From NCBI RefSeq assembly GCF_046592965.1, contig NZ_JBISBV010000008.1, forward strand, positions 62,001 to 126,000: DNA of 64,000 bases. Direction: 5' to 3'. The notes under the pieces are model-generated. The model saw nothing but the letters and a program-made list of their open reading frames with translations. It had not been told where the DNA came from and did no database searches. Shown here piece by piece: positions 35,097 to 44,085 of the stretch (position 1 is its first letter; the number at the start of each line of letters is the position of its first letter). This DNA is from Marivita sp046592965. Its GTDB lineage: Bacteria; Pseudomonadota; Alphaproteobacteria; Rhodobacterales; Rhodobacteraceae. Both the position numbers and the translations under genes were made by a program.

Positions 35097-36542
35097 CTAA
35101 ACCGTTACCGCTTGATACAAGCGCCGGTATCTGGCCCATTGCGCGGCGTAGCGGTCTGCCAATTCAGGCCGCGGATCAATGGTGCGGCCAATTGGCGGTG
35201 GCGACATGATGGCCTCGACGGACTGTCCGGTTTGGGATGCCATTGCGAGCCGGGCGGCCCCGGAGGCAGCGCCATACTCCCCGCTTGCCGGAAGGTCGAG
35301 CGGCAGGTTCAGCGCTGTCGCGATGGTTTCGCACCAGAATGCCGAGCGTGTACCACCGCCAAGAGCAAGCAAACTTCGCAGGGAGGTTCCTGTGGATCGC
35401 AACGCGTCAAGGCAATCAGCAAGCGCAAAGCTGACCCCCTCCATCACCGCTTGAGTCATGTCTTTGGGGCCGTGGGAAATGTCGAGTCCGATAAATGCAC
35501 CCCGAACATGGGCATTGTTGTGCGGCGTGCGCTCGCCCGAAAGATATGGCAGAAACAGCAGGTCGGCAGGACCGTCAATGGTGTCCGGCAAGCTGTTGGC
35601 AAGGGTCGCTGCATCCTGATCCAGTGTCCGCGACAGCCAGTTCAGGCTGTCCGTCGCAGCAAGGATCACGCCCATCTGATACCACCGGTCGGGCACCGCG
35701 TGGCAAAATGTATGGACGGCTGTCTGAGGGGCGGGGGCACAGGTGTTCTTTGCGGCCAGAAGCACTCCGGATGTCCCCAGTGAAACAAAGCCCTGACCTT
35801 CCGAAAGACAGCCCGTCGCACAGGCCGCCACCGCATTGTCACCGCCGCCGCCGACAACATCGACCGCACCTGTGATCCCCCACTGGGCCCCAAGCGATGG
35901 ACGCAACTGGCCGGTGACTTCCGTGCCCTCATAGAGCGCGGGCATCTGGTCGAGGTGCATATGGCTTAACGTCAAGGCCGTTTCGGACCATCTGCGCCCG
36001 CCAACGTCAAGCCACGCGGTGCCGGAGGCGTCGGACATTTCGGTGGCGTACTCGCCGGTCAGCCAGAACCGCAGATAGTCCTTCGGCAACAAAACCTTGT
36101 GGATCCTGGCGAACAATTCGGGTTCGTTCTTTTCGAGCCACAGAAGCTTTGGTGCCGTGAATCCGGGAAAGACGATATTGCCGGTAATCTCGCGCATCTG
36201 AGGATCGTGATCCAGCACCTTTGCCTCATCATACGCGCGGGTGTCGTTCCACAGCACAGCCGGACGAAGCACTTTTCCGGCCTCGTCGATCAATGTCGCT
36301 CCATGCATCTGACCGCTCAAGCCAATGGCACGCACGCTGCCGATGGCAGATGGATCAGCCGCTTTGAGACGGTCCATGACCTTGGTGCACGCGTCGATCC
36401 AATCCTGAGGGTGCTGCTCGGACCAACCGGGATGGGGGTGCGGATTGGGATACGAGGCGGCGGCAGACGCCAGAACGTTGCCCCCATCGTCCATCAAGAC
36501 CGCTTTCAAGCCGGAAGTTCCAAGGTCCAAGCCAATAAACAT
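35097..36542 (-). CDS. xylB: Xylulokinase XylB
   Basis: Encodes 481 residues of the FGGY kinase family: MFIGLDLGTSGLKAVLMD starts the first ATP-binding lobe, GLSGQMHGATL is the sugar-binding segment, and GGGTRSAFW and DLPASGEYGAASGAA mark the second lobe. It phosphorylates D-xylulose to xylulose 5-phosphate. AAGGAA precedes the ATG. A perfect palindrome lies 61 bases upstream. No other xylose genes are in the window, so xylB stands alone here. Confidence 0.93.
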   Translation of the reverse strand: MFIGLDLGTSGLKAVLMDDGGNVLASAAASYPNPHPHPGWSEQHPQDWIDACTKVMDRLKAADPSAIGSVRAIGLSGQMHGATLIDEAGKVLRPAVLWNDTRAYDEAKVLDHDPQMREITGNIVFPGFTAPKLLWLEKNEPELFARIHKVLLPKDYLRFWLTGEYATEMSDASGTAWLDVGGRRWSETALTLSHMHLDQMPALYEGTEVTGQLRPSLGAQWGITGAVDVVGGGGDNAVAACATGCLSEGQGFVSLGTSGVLLAAKNTCAPAPQTAVHTFCHAVPDRWYQMGVILAATDSLNWLSRTLDQDAATLANSLPDTIDGPADLLFLPYLSGERTPHNNAHVRGAFIGLDISHGPKDMTQAVMEGVSFALADCLDALRSTGTSLRSLLALGGGTRSAFWCETIATALNLPLDLPASGEYGAASGAARLAMASQTGQSVEAIMSPPPIGRTIDPRPELADRYAAQWARYRRLYQAVTV

Positions 36543-36602
36543 CCCAGTTCCTTTGCTGCGCCTTGCTTTGAATAGCCGGAACCCTGCGCGCTTTCCAGAA
36601 AT

Positions 36603-36618
36603 ATTTACGCGCGTAAAT
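36603..36618. promoter_or_regulatory. Perfect 16-base palindrome ATTTACGCGCGTAAAT, candidate LacI-type operator
   Basis: It has the CG centre and A/T flanks of LacI-family operators and lies 61 bases upstream of the xylB ATG, in the 193-base gap between xylB and a divergent membrane-protein gene. A sugar-responsive repressor encoded elsewhere is the expected binder; this is inference. Confidence 0.65.
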
Positions 36619-36735
36619 TATCTGGCGATACCGGTTCAGGATTTGAATAGCGGGACCGGCAGCTGTGTTGTACTATACGTGGCGACAAAACGCGGATTGA
36701 ACCGCTGAGTGCGTGTCAAACTGTTGAGGCGAAAG

Positions 36736-37185
36736 ATGTTCCGGGTTCTTCGATTTCTCCGATCAACCGTCGTTTTGATGTGGTTGTGCGGAGCGCTGGC
36801 AATCAGCACGATTGCGCTTGGAGTGCAGGCTGTGACCCTGACCGCACAGGTAGCCACCTTGACGGCAAGCGCGACGGCGACCGCGCTGCGCCATCGCAAG
36901 GACATGGCCAAGGCGGTATCGAAAACGAAAGCAAAGGCGCGGTTGCGCCGGTTGTTGGTTGCGGTGCCCTTTGTCGGAGGTGGCGCTGCAATCGCGTTCG
37001 AAGCGCGCGATTTCCGGGACTGGCAGGCAGACCATCCAGACGGAACCTTCGCTACCTATTCCTGCGAGGTGGCCGAAAGCAGCGCGGAAGTGATGGACGA
37101 GGTTCTGCAGGATCTGCCGGAGCTGGTCCGCCCATCGCGTGACGCTGTTTTACAACGATTGCCGAAATGCGACGCGCCGGCCTGA
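36736..37185 (+). CDS. Hypothetical membrane protein
   Basis: Encodes 149 residues from ATG 36736, six bases behind GAGG; a GTG start nine codons upstream is possible. A first hydrophobic helix spans about 11-35, then an Ala/Thr-rich stretch and a strongly basic segment (about 52-72), then a second hydrophobic helix (about 72-89) and a soluble acid-rich tail. No family was recognised. The divergent xylB suggests no shared role. Confidence 0.6.
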   Translation: MFRVLRFLRSTVVLMWLCGALAISTIALGVQAVTLTAQVATLTASATATALRHRKDMAKAVSKTKAKARLRRLLVAVPFVGGGAAIAFEARDFRDWQADHPDGTFATYSCEVAESSAEVMDEVLQDLPELVRPSRDAVLQRLPKCDAPA

Positions 37186-37284
37186 AGAACCGCCCATACG
37201 CAAAACCTGCGCGAGATTTGCAGAATTTGAAAGAGTCCCCTATCTTATGAGTGTAGCAGTAAAAAAACAGATTGCGTAAGCGAC

Positions 37285-37743
37285 ATGGCGAAGATTGGCA
37301 AACAGATTGCGGCGCTTCCGATGCGCTGGACAAAAGGCGGAAAGTTTCAGATTCTCATGGTGACGTCCCGCGATACGGGCCGGTGGATCATGCCCAAGGG
37401 CTGGACCATGGATGGAAAGAAACCCTGGACTGCGGCCGAAATCGAGGCGTTGGAAGAAGCCGGTGCCTTGGGATATATCGGGCACGAGGTGATCGGCACA
37501 TATACCTACCGCAAGAAGCTTGACGATGGCAGTGCGCTCAAGTGCAAGGTTGACGTCTATCCGATGATGGTCGAGCGGTTGAAGCGCAACTGGAAAGAGC
37601 GCGATGAACGAACCCGCAAATGGTTCAGTGCCAAGGGTGCGGCGAAGCGCGTGAACGAGCCGGAGCTTGCGGAGCTTTTGCAGACGCTTGCAAAAAAGCC
37701 GGCCAAGCAACCTGTGATCAAGGAATTCCTCAAGGCGTCCTAG
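37285..37743 (+). CDS. Nudix hydrolase-like protein with a modified Nudix box
   Basis: Encodes 152 residues of the Nudix fold, similar to diphosphoinositol-polyphosphate phosphohydrolase-like bacterial members (RDTGRWIMPKGW leading into the box). Against the pattern G-x5-E-x7-REUxEExGU, residues are Gly39, Lys45 in place of Glu, Ile53 in place of Arg, then Glu54, Glu57, Glu58 and Gly60. The metal-binding glutamates therefore remain. Substrate unknown. The C-terminal 40 residues are Lys-rich. Confidence 0.8.
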   Translation: MAKIGKQIAALPMRWTKGGKFQILMVTSRDTGRWIMPKGWTMDGKKPWTAAEIEALEEAGALGYIGHEVIGTYTYRKKLDDGSALKCKVDVYPMMVERLKRNWKERDERTRKWFSAKGAAKRVNEPELAELLQTLAKKPAKQPVIKEFLKAS

Positions 37744-37758
37744 AGCCGCAATGAGCGA

Positions 37759-39048
37759 TCAGTCGACCGGCAGACCGCTTGGCACTGTCTCGGGTCGGCC
37801 CAACGGGCGCTGTCGTGCAGTTTTGCCGGTCAAGCTGTGCAGGAACGCGACGATGTCATCAATTTCGATGTCGGTGAGCGGCACGGGTTCGGCATCGACA
37901 AAAGACGCCTGACGCTCCATTTCCAACCTGTCCGATTGGATGATGAAATCAATCTCGCTCAACCAGGGAACGTCCGGCAGCCGGGCCTTGTCACGGGTCC
38001 ATCTTGCGCGCGCCCCGAGCGGGTCTGCCATGTGGCGGACCATGTCGAGCAGGTTGTCATAGGCTCCATTGTGCCCGTAGGGCGCGGTCAGCGCGACATT
38101 GCGCAGGCCGGGTGTGCGAAACCGATAGGCGTCCTCCAGGTCGTCCGTGGCGCCCATGCGTCCAACATCCCGCGGAGCCGGATCCCAGGCGCGGGTGCGA
38201 CCCGGGCCAAAAGCCGGCAGGGCCATCGCGTGAAATTCCTGATCGGTGAACAACGGCCCATTGTGGCACCGCACGCATCCGGCATCGCCAAAGAACAGCT
38301 GACGGCCGCGCTCCGCGTCCGCCGGAAGCGGCGTGCCCTCGGTGAGAAAGGCGTCATAGGGGCTGTCGAAATTGGCCCATTCGGTTCCGATGAACGCCGC
38401 CAGCGCGTTGCCGATGTCAACGATCGTGACATCCTCGGAGCGGTCGATGTGATCGAACGCGCTCACAAACATCGCGCCATAGTCCGCAATGGTGCGCACC
38501 CGTTTGGCAAGGATCGGCCAGGCTTTGTCGATCCGGTCATGGACGGCGCCGGCGACTTCGTTTTCGCTCGGATTGCCGGCCATTTCGAACTGCGATGTCA
38601 TCGGGAACAGCGCCTGCGCCGCGAGCAGGGATGTCAGCCCTTGTGGCAGCCATTCGTCAGCCGGGCTGTCATAGCCGTTGCCGTAAAGGTCCGACGGCAT
38701 CAGTCGCCCGTCATGAAACATCACGCGAATGTCTCGGTGGCCGAGATTCCACAACGCCGGGGCGTTGCGCGGGATACGTTTGCGAATTCGGGTCGAACCA
38801 TCGCCGGCCGTGCGCTTGGGGCCAAGCCCGCTCCCTCCCTCGCCGATGCCGAGGGACAGGCCGTCGGCACTTCCCAAATCGTGATGGTGACAGGTGCCGC
38901 AGGCGATGTTCCGGTTCCCGCTCAGGATCTTGTCATAAAAAAGCAGTTGACCCAGCCGCGCCTGATCCGCATCGAAGGACAGGAAATCCTCGGCCGTGAT
39001 CGGTTGCGCGATTGCGGCGGGTGCGACGAGAAGTAGACCGGAGATCAA
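37759..39048 (-). CDS. Di-haem cytochrome c peroxidase family protein
   Basis: The two haem-binding motifs are CGTCH (followed by HHDLG) and CVRCH, about 240 residues apart, and a TPGLRNVALTAPYGHNG segment follows; this is the MauG/CcpA-type pattern. The periplasmic protein would reduce H2O2 or oxidise a partner. The start is uncertain: TTG 39048 (MISGLLLVAPAAIAQ) gives 429 residues with a short signal peptide and only six bases to the divergent Sel1 gene; upstream in-frame ATGs exist but would overlap that gene deeply. Confidence 0.8.
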   Translation of the reverse strand: MISGLLLVAPAAIAQPITAEDFLSFDADQARLGQLLFYDKILSGNRNIACGTCHHHDLGSADGLSLGIGEGGSGLGPKRTAGDGSTRIRKRIPRNAPALWNLGHRDIRVMFHDGRLMPSDLYGNGYDSPADEWLPQGLTSLLAAQALFPMTSQFEMAGNPSENEVAGAVHDRIDKAWPILAKRVRTIADYGAMFVSAFDHIDRSEDVTIVDIGNALAAFIGTEWANFDSPYDAFLTEGTPLPADAERGRQLFFGDAGCVRCHNGPLFTDQEFHAMALPAFGPGRTRAWDPAPRDVGRMGATDDLEDAYRFRTPGLRNVALTAPYGHNGAYDNLLDMVRHMADPLGARARWTRDKARLPDVPWLSEIDFIIQSDRLEMERQASFVDAEPVPLTDIEIDDIVAFLHSLTGKTARQRPLGRPETVPSGLPVD

Positions 39049-39054
39049 ACCGAG

Positions 39055-39531
39055 ATGACGCGCGTGCGATGGATCACCTTGTTTGCGCTGATCGCGGGTG
39101 CGGCTTTTGCCGATATCGAAGAGGCGCGCGATTTGATGGAAGAGGGGCGTTTTGCCGAAGCGCATGACGCGCTTTGGCCTGCGGCACGATCGGGCAATGC
39201 CGAAGCCGAAGAGTTGATTGGCGTGATGTACGCAATGGGCCTTGGCGTCGAGCAAGACTATGTTCGCGCGTTCGAATGGTATCTGCGTGCGGCGATGAAG
39301 GGACATGCCGGAGCGCAGTCCGGCGTCGGTTGGTATTACGAGACGGGTCTTGGCGTACCATCTCCCGATCTTGTGCGGGCCTTCATGTGGTATCAGCTCT
39401 CCACCATCGGCGGCGATCCCGACGCGGCGCTTTCGGTCGAGGAAGTGATCAAGAAAATGACGCCGGATCAGATCGAACATGCGCAGCAGCTCGTGGATGA
39501 TTACAGGGTCTGGCTTTACCCGTTCAGATAG
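39055..39531 (+). CDS. Sel1-repeat protein, secreted
   Basis: Encodes 158 residues with a clear signal peptide MTRVRWITLFALIAGAAFA-D. Two to three Sel1/TPR-like helical repeats follow (AEELIGVMYAMGLGVEQDY; GAQSGVGWYYETGLGV; AFMWYQLSTIGGDPDA). Sel1 repeats mediate protein contacts. The start is almost back to back with the peroxidase gene on the other strand, so the two may share a promoter region inside each other's 5' ends. Confidence 0.8.
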   Translation: MTRVRWITLFALIAGAAFADIEEARDLMEEGRFAEAHDALWPAARSGNAEAEELIGVMYAMGLGVEQDYVRAFEWYLRAAMKGHAGAQSGVGWYYETGLGVPSPDLVRAFMWYQLSTIGGDPDAALSVEEVIKKMTPDQIEHAQQLVDDYRVWLYPFR

Positions 39532-39592
39532 CGCCAGCCTAGCGTGCCGATTGGGCAGGATTATGGCGGCAAACGCTGCTGTTAAGCCACAG

Positions 39593-39620
39593 CGCCAAGC
39601 CATTGCGACATGGCTTGGCG
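39593..39620. terminator. Ten-pair perfect hairpin between convergent genes
   Basis: CGCCAAGCCA (39593-39602) pairs with TGGCTTGGCG (39611-39620), loop of eight, between the Sel1 gene stop and the convergent dctP stop. No T-run follows on either strand, so it may be a Rho-dependent or bidirectional mRNA-end structure. Confidence 0.45.
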
Positions 39621-39638
39621 GTAGGATTGTAACGCGGC

Positions 39639-40697
39639 TCAGTTGAGATCCGCCTCATAGGCCTCGCTGAGCTCTGCTTCAGCCTGATCGACGGCTTCGG
39701 TGAGTGCTGTGAAGATCTCCTCTCCACCTTTGACGTTGCTTTGAAACCACTCGTAAACCGGCTCGGCTGCGTCGCGGAACGCGGCCTTTTCGTCAGGTGT
39801 GGGAACGTAAAGATCTCCGCCGCCATCGACAAAGTCCTGATACGCCTGGATCGACTTGCGCTTGGGCGATGCAAACGTCGCCTGTTGCAGCGCGGCAAAC
39901 CCGTCCACGACGACCCGGCGCAAGTCTTCGGGAAGACCGAGGAACGCCTGATTGTTCATCACCCAGATCGCGCCCATGTAGGCGTGACCGTCCAGCGTGA
40001 CATAGTTCAAACCGGCATCGGGAAACTTCATGTTCATGATGTCGGTGATGCCGTTTTTCGAGCCCTCGACAACGCCGGTCTGCAACGAGGTAAACAGCTC
40101 CGGCCAGCTGATCGGTGTCGGTGACGCCCCGAGCGTCTTGACCAGCTCCTGCGGCAGATCGGCGACCACGGTGCGGATTTTCATGCCGGCGAGATCTTCG
40201 GGTTTGGTCACGCGTTTTTGCGTGTTGGCAAAGTTGCGCCAGCCGCCGGTATTTCCGATGGTCATGATGCGGATCGCATCGCCGCTGTCGGCAAGCGCCA
40301 TATCCCGCATCTTGCGGGTGAAATCGCCCGACAAGACATGCTCGGCCACGCGGTCGTCCGACATCAGGTAGGGCAGGTCGAGCACCTGAACGTAGGGAAA
40401 GATCCCCGCAGCTCCGCCCGAGGTTGTGACGAACACATCAATCGTACCGTCTGCGACCCCTTGAAGGCACTCTGCGCCGCCGGCGCAAAGTTGCGTGCCG
40501 ATGAAAAGTTCAACCGCGATGCGCCCGTTTGACGCGTTTTCCACATAGTTCTTGAACACGACGAGACCGTCGTAGTCCTCGTCATTCTCGTTGGAATTTG
40601 CCGTTGCACGGATGGTGAAATCCTGTGCCGCGGCCGAAATGGCACTGCCGGTCAGCAGTGCGGCCGTGAGTGCCGCTTTGGTCAGTTTTTTCAGCAT
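39639..40697 (-). CDS. TRAP transporter substrate-binding protein (putative sulfoquinovose/glycoside uptake)
   Basis: Encodes 352 residues with a signal peptide ending ISAAAQD and the DctP fold (KIRTVVADLPQELVKTLGA; TSLQTGVVEGSKNG). It is the last gene of a six-gene minus-strand operon with dctM, dctQ and the smoA-smoB-smoC-like genes. Known Smo loci use an ABC transporter with a binding protein for sulfoquinovosyl glycerol; a TRAP importer in its place is an inference from position. The ligand cannot be read from the sequence. Confidence 0.85.
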   Translation of the reverse strand: MLKKLTKAALTAALLTGSAISAAAQDFTIRATANSNENDEDYDGLVVFKNYVENASNGRIAVELFIGTQLCAGGAECLQGVADGTIDVFVTTSGGAAGIFPYVQVLDLPYLMSDDRVAEHVLSGDFTRKMRDMALADSGDAIRIMTIGNTGGWRNFANTQKRVTKPEDLAGMKIRTVVADLPQELVKTLGASPTPISWPELFTSLQTGVVEGSKNGITDIMNMKFPDAGLNYVTLDGHAYMGAIWVMNNQAFLGLPEDLRRVVVDGFAALQQATFASPKRKSIQAYQDFVDGGGDLYVPTPDEKAAFRDAAEPVYEWFQSNVKGGEEIFTALTEAVDQAEAELSEAYEADLN

Positions 40698-40736
40698 TGT
40701 TGGTCTCCCTGTTTTTTTGGTTGCTAAGTGGTTGGA

Positions 40737-42029
40737 TCAATCCGCAAACCCGGTCAGACGCGGGATTGCCATGGAGAGGTCTGGGATGAAGGTGATGAGA
40801 AAGATTACCACGATCTCGATGGCGAGAAACGGGAGAATGGCACGCGCGATCGTCTGGACCTTTTCACCCGAAACAGAGCTTGCCACGAACAGCACCAATC
40901 CCATCGGCGGCGTGGCAAGACCGACGGTCAGGTTGACCGACATGATGATCGCGAAGTGAATGGGGTCGATCCCAAGATCGACGAAGATCGGCCCAAGGAT
41001 CGGCCCCAGGATGATGATCGCCGGACCTGCATCGAGAAACATCCCGACGATGAACAAGAGCAGGTTGATGAGAAACAGCAAGATCAGCGGATTGTCCGAG
41101 AGCCCGAGGATGATCGCGGCCAGTTGTTCCGGAGCGTGGCTGAGGCTGACAACGGTCTTGAACGCCATTGCCGCGCCAACCAGCAGCAGCACGACCGCGC
41201 TTGTCATGGCCGCGTTTTGCAGAACGCCCGGTATTTCGCGCAAGCGTAGCGTGCGCATGACGAATATACCGATGATCAGCGCATAGGCGACGGCCACCGC
41301 TGCCGCTTCGGTCGGGGTAAACACGCCGCCCAGAATTCCGCCAAGGATGATGACCGGAGTCAGAAGCGGGAAAAACGCCTTCAGGCTGGCCTTGCCTTTT
41401 TCGCCCCAGGTCGATTTCGCGCGACTGGCTGGAAAGTCGTATCTGTCGGCCATGAATTTGACCATGATCATCAGCCCCAGTCCGACGAGAATGCCGGGAA
41501 TGATGCCTGCGAGGAAAAGCGCGGCGACGCTCTCGCCCATGACGTAGGCGTAGATGATCATGATGCCAGAGGGCGGGATGATCGGGCCGATGACCGAACT
41601 GGCTGCCGTGATCGCGGCGGCGAAACGGCGGGTGTAGCCCTCTTTTTCCATCGCCGGGATCAGCATCGAACCAAGCGCCGAGGTGTCAGCAACGGCAGAC
41701 CCGGACAGACCCGCGAACAGCATCGAGGACAGGATGTTCACATGCGCCAGACCGCCGCGCAGATGGCCCATCATGGCTTGCGAGAATTCGACCAAGCGCA
41801 TGGTGATGCCGCCGCGGTTCATCAGCTCTCCGGCCAGCATGAAAAACGGGATCGCCATCAGCGGAAAGCTGTCCATTCCGTTATAGACGTTGCGATAGAG
41901 CAGCGCGAGATCGCGCTCCTGACCGTTGAGAAAGAGCAAGATGCCCGGCGCGGCCAGCAGCGCGAAAAAGACCGGCAGGCCAATCATCAGAAACAGCAGG
42001 AACAGAGGCAGGAACCAGATCAGCATCAT
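40737..42029 (-). CDS. TRAP transporter large permease, DctM type
   Basis: Encodes 430 residues, about twelve membrane helices, with GGVFTPTEAAAVAVAYAL in the middle and NLTVGLATPPMGLVLF near the C-terminus, both DctM hallmarks. It belongs to the operon with the Smo-like catabolic genes and overlaps dctQ by four bases. The preceding TRAP set at 11738-13030 is only distantly similar, so this is a separate transporter. Confidence 0.92.
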   Translation of the reverse strand: MMLIWFLPLFLLFLMIGLPVFFALLAAPGILLFLNGQERDLALLYRNVYNGMDSFPLMAIPFFMLAGELMNRGGITMRLVEFSQAMMGHLRGGLAHVNILSSMLFAGLSGSAVADTSALGSMLIPAMEKEGYTRRFAAAITAASSVIGPIIPPSGIMIIYAYVMGESVAALFLAGIIPGILVGLGLMIMVKFMADRYDFPASRAKSTWGEKGKASLKAFFPLLTPVIILGGILGGVFTPTEAAAVAVAYALIIGIFVMRTLRLREIPGVLQNAAMTSAVVLLLVGAAMAFKTVVSLSHAPEQLAAIILGLSDNPLILLFLINLLLFIVGMFLDAGPAIIILGPILGPIFVDLGIDPIHFAIIMSVNLTVGLATPPMGLVLFVASSVSGEKVQTIARAILPFLAIEIVVIFLITFIPDLSMAIPRLTGFAD

Positions 42030-42610
42030 TTCACCGCCAGGTCTGCTTCGAGCATCGGGCGCAGTCGATCCTCACCGCCAAACAGCGAGATCACGGTGCG
42101 TAGGATCAACTCGACATTGACGATGGCGAGCAGGATCAGCCCGACATAAAGCGACATGTACATCCACGCCAGTTTGATCTTGAAGCCGACCATTCCGACA
42201 AGCTCAAGCGGCAGGTAGAGCGAGGAGGACGCGAACAGCCAACCTGATTTGACATGGTTCTGACCCAGTTGAATGCCCATCACCATGACCAGAAGCGCCA
42301 GCACCAGCAGGATCAATGACAGGATTTCACCAACGCGTCTTGGCAGCGCGTCAACAGCCATGTCGATGGCGACAAACCCGCCACGACGGTAGGCCGAGGG
42401 CGCCATGAGGCCGGTCATCCACAACATCATGAAGCGCGCCGCCTCTTCCGGCCAGGGCTGGGCATTGTTGAGGACGTAGCGGAAGAACACCTGCATCAGG
42501 ATTGCGGCAACCATCAGCGCGATCGCAACAACACCGATGCCGCGACCGATGCGCAGAACGATGTCGTTGAAGACTTGCAACGGGGCGAGAAGCCCCAGCA
42601 AAATGGCCAT
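42026..42610 (-). CDS. TRAP transporter small permease, DctQ type
   Basis: Encodes 194 residues with four membrane helices and the DctQ-style EEAARFMMLWMTGLMAPSAY segment. A strong GGAGGAGG lies just before the ATG. It follows the flavin reductase gene by 72 bases on the same strand, where a GCCCCG/CGGGGC stem is possible. Confidence 0.9.
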   Translation of the reverse strand: MAILLGLLAPLQVFNDIVLRIGRGIGVVAIALMVAAILMQVFFRYVLNNAQPWPEEAARFMMLWMTGLMAPSAYRRGGFVAIDMAVDALPRRVGEILSLILLVLALLVMVMGIQLGQNHVKSGWLFASSSLYLPLELVGMVGFKIKLAWMYMSLYVGLILLAIVNVELILRTVISLFGGEDRLRPMLEADLAVK

Positions 42611-42682
42611 GACTGGCCTCCTCCCTCGTATGCTGCCACATAGTAACGATGGCTGGCCCCGTTTGACTTGCTCCGGGGCGGT

Positions 42683-43189
42683 TTATGGTTCTTCCGTAAA
42701 GCCTCCGAACTGACCGCCGAAAAAGATCAGCGGTGCGCCTTTATTGGTCGTCACTCGCCGGACACGTGCCACGACGATCGAGTGATCTCCGCCATCATGT
42801 TCCGCGGTTTTGGTACATTCAAACCGGCTGAGGCAGCCGTTGATCAATGGCACGTCGTTGGCACCGATGCTCCAGTCGAAATGGTCGAATGCGTTGCCGT
42901 CGCGCGCAAAAGCCTTGCACATGTTCGCCTGATCCGCGCCGATGACGTGAATGGCAAAATGATCGGCCGCCATGAAAAACGGATAGCGTTCGGATGATTT
43001 GGCCGGTGCCCACAGCACAAGGGGCGGGTCGAGCGAGACGCTGGCAAAGCTGTTGGCCGTTATTCCGATCGGCCCGGTGGCCGTCTGACAGGTGACAACG
43101 GTCACGCCGGTTCCGAATTGCCCAAGCGCATTGCGGAAATCGACGCCGTCGTCCAGCGCAGGGTCGAAACTATGCGTCAAGGCGTTCAT
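42683..43189 (-). CDS. smoA: Flavin reductase, SmoA-like
   Basis: Encodes 168 residues of the NAD(P)H:FMN reductase family (flavin reductase-like split barrel), with FRNALGQFGTGVTVVT at the start, GITANSFASVSLDPPL and a late HDGGDHSIVVARV. It supplies reduced FMN to a two-component monooxygenase, here the SsuD-like product of the operon. In the Smo pathway this is SmoA. It starts eight bases after the smoB-like stop. Confidence 0.8.
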   Translation of the reverse strand: MNALTHSFDPALDDGVDFRNALGQFGTGVTVVTCQTATGPIGITANSFASVSLDPPLVLWAPAKSSERYPFFMAADHFAIHVIGADQANMCKAFARDGNAFDHFDWSIGANDVPLINGCLSRFECTKTAEHDGGDHSIVVARVRRVTTNKGAPLIFFGGQFGGFTEEP

Positions 43190-43197
43190 CGTTCAGA

Positions 43198-44085
43198 TCA
43201 AGCCACTTCATGGCCAAGGGCGTGGGTGTAAAGATCAAACCATGTCTCCCGGTCGATTTGGACGTTTGCAGCATCGCCGATACGCGCGATGCGGTCCAGA
43301 TTGTTGGTGCCGAGAACAGGTAGGATGCAAGCCGGATGTGCCAAGAGCCACGCCACAGCGACGGCGGCGATATCGACGTTCTGGTCTTTCGCGATTTCAT
43401 CGAGCGCGCCATGCAGCCCCGAGAGACGCGTATCGAACAAGGCGCCGCCGCCCAGTGGCGACCACGCCATGAGCGGTTGGGCCTGGCGTTGATGGAAGGC
43501 AACATCGCCATTCGTGAAGGGTGCGTGATGCAACAGGCTGATCTCGATCTGGTTGGTGACCAGTTGGGTGTTCATGCCCGATTGCAGCAATTCCCAATCC
43601 CAGGGGCGGAAATTCGACGTGCCCACCGCGCGGACCTTGCCCGAGGCAACCAGTTCGTCAAGCGCGGCGCCCGTTTCAGAATGATCCATCATCGGATCGG
43701 GGCGATGGATCAATAATAGATCAATATGCTCGATCCCCATCAGCCGCAGCGAGTGATCGACCGATGCCGTGATATGCGCGCGCGAGGTGTCGTAATGCTT
43801 GACCCGCGCGTCCGCGTAGCGGCCGGCAGGCGCGACGATTCCACATTTCGTGACGATCTCGATCTTGTTGCGCAGGTCGGGCGTGAGCGCGGCCCCGAAC
43901 AGTTCCTCGGCCTCGTAGCCGCCATAGATGTCGGCCTGATCCATCGTCGTGATGCCCTGATCCAGACAGGCCGAGATCTTGTTTCGGACATGCTCCGGGC
44001 TGGTGTCCTTGTCATCACCGAGCCGCCACATGCCATAGACGAGGCGGCTGAGGTCCACGGCATCGGATAGGTTTACGCGTTGCAT
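43198..44085 (-). CDS. smoB: Aldo-keto reductase, SmoB-like (6-oxo-glucose reductase candidate)
   Basis: Encodes 295 residues of the aldo-keto reductase barrel. The catalytic tetrad is Asp49, Tyr54, Lys80 and His127 (TMDQADIYGG; TKCG; LIHRPDP). In the Smo pathway SmoB reduces 6-oxo-glucose, released from sulfoquinovose by SmoC, to glucose. Its ATG overlaps the SmoC-like stop by one base (TGATG), so the two are coupled. On sequence alone it is a generic aldo-keto reductase; the role comes from context. Confidence 0.75.
   Translation of the reverse strand: MQRVNLSDAVDLSRLVYGMWRLGDDKDTSPEHVRNKISACLDQGITTMDQADIYGGYEAEELFGAALTPDLRNKIEIVTKCGIVAPAGRYADARVKHYDTSRAHITASVDHSLRLMGIEHIDLLLIHRPDPMMDHSETGAALDELVASGKVRAVGTSNFRPWDWELLQSGMNTQLVTNQIEISLLHHAPFTNGDVAFHQRQAQPLMAWSPLGGGALFDTRLSGLHGALDEIAKDQNVDIAAVAVAWLLAHPACILPVLGTNNLDRIARIGDAANVQIDRETWFDLYTHALGHEVA

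Noticed and set aside
40737..42610. The two TRAP systems as a recent duplication
   Set aside because: The permeases and binding proteins of 11738-14586 and 39639-42610 share only family-level motifs and differ in length and sequence.
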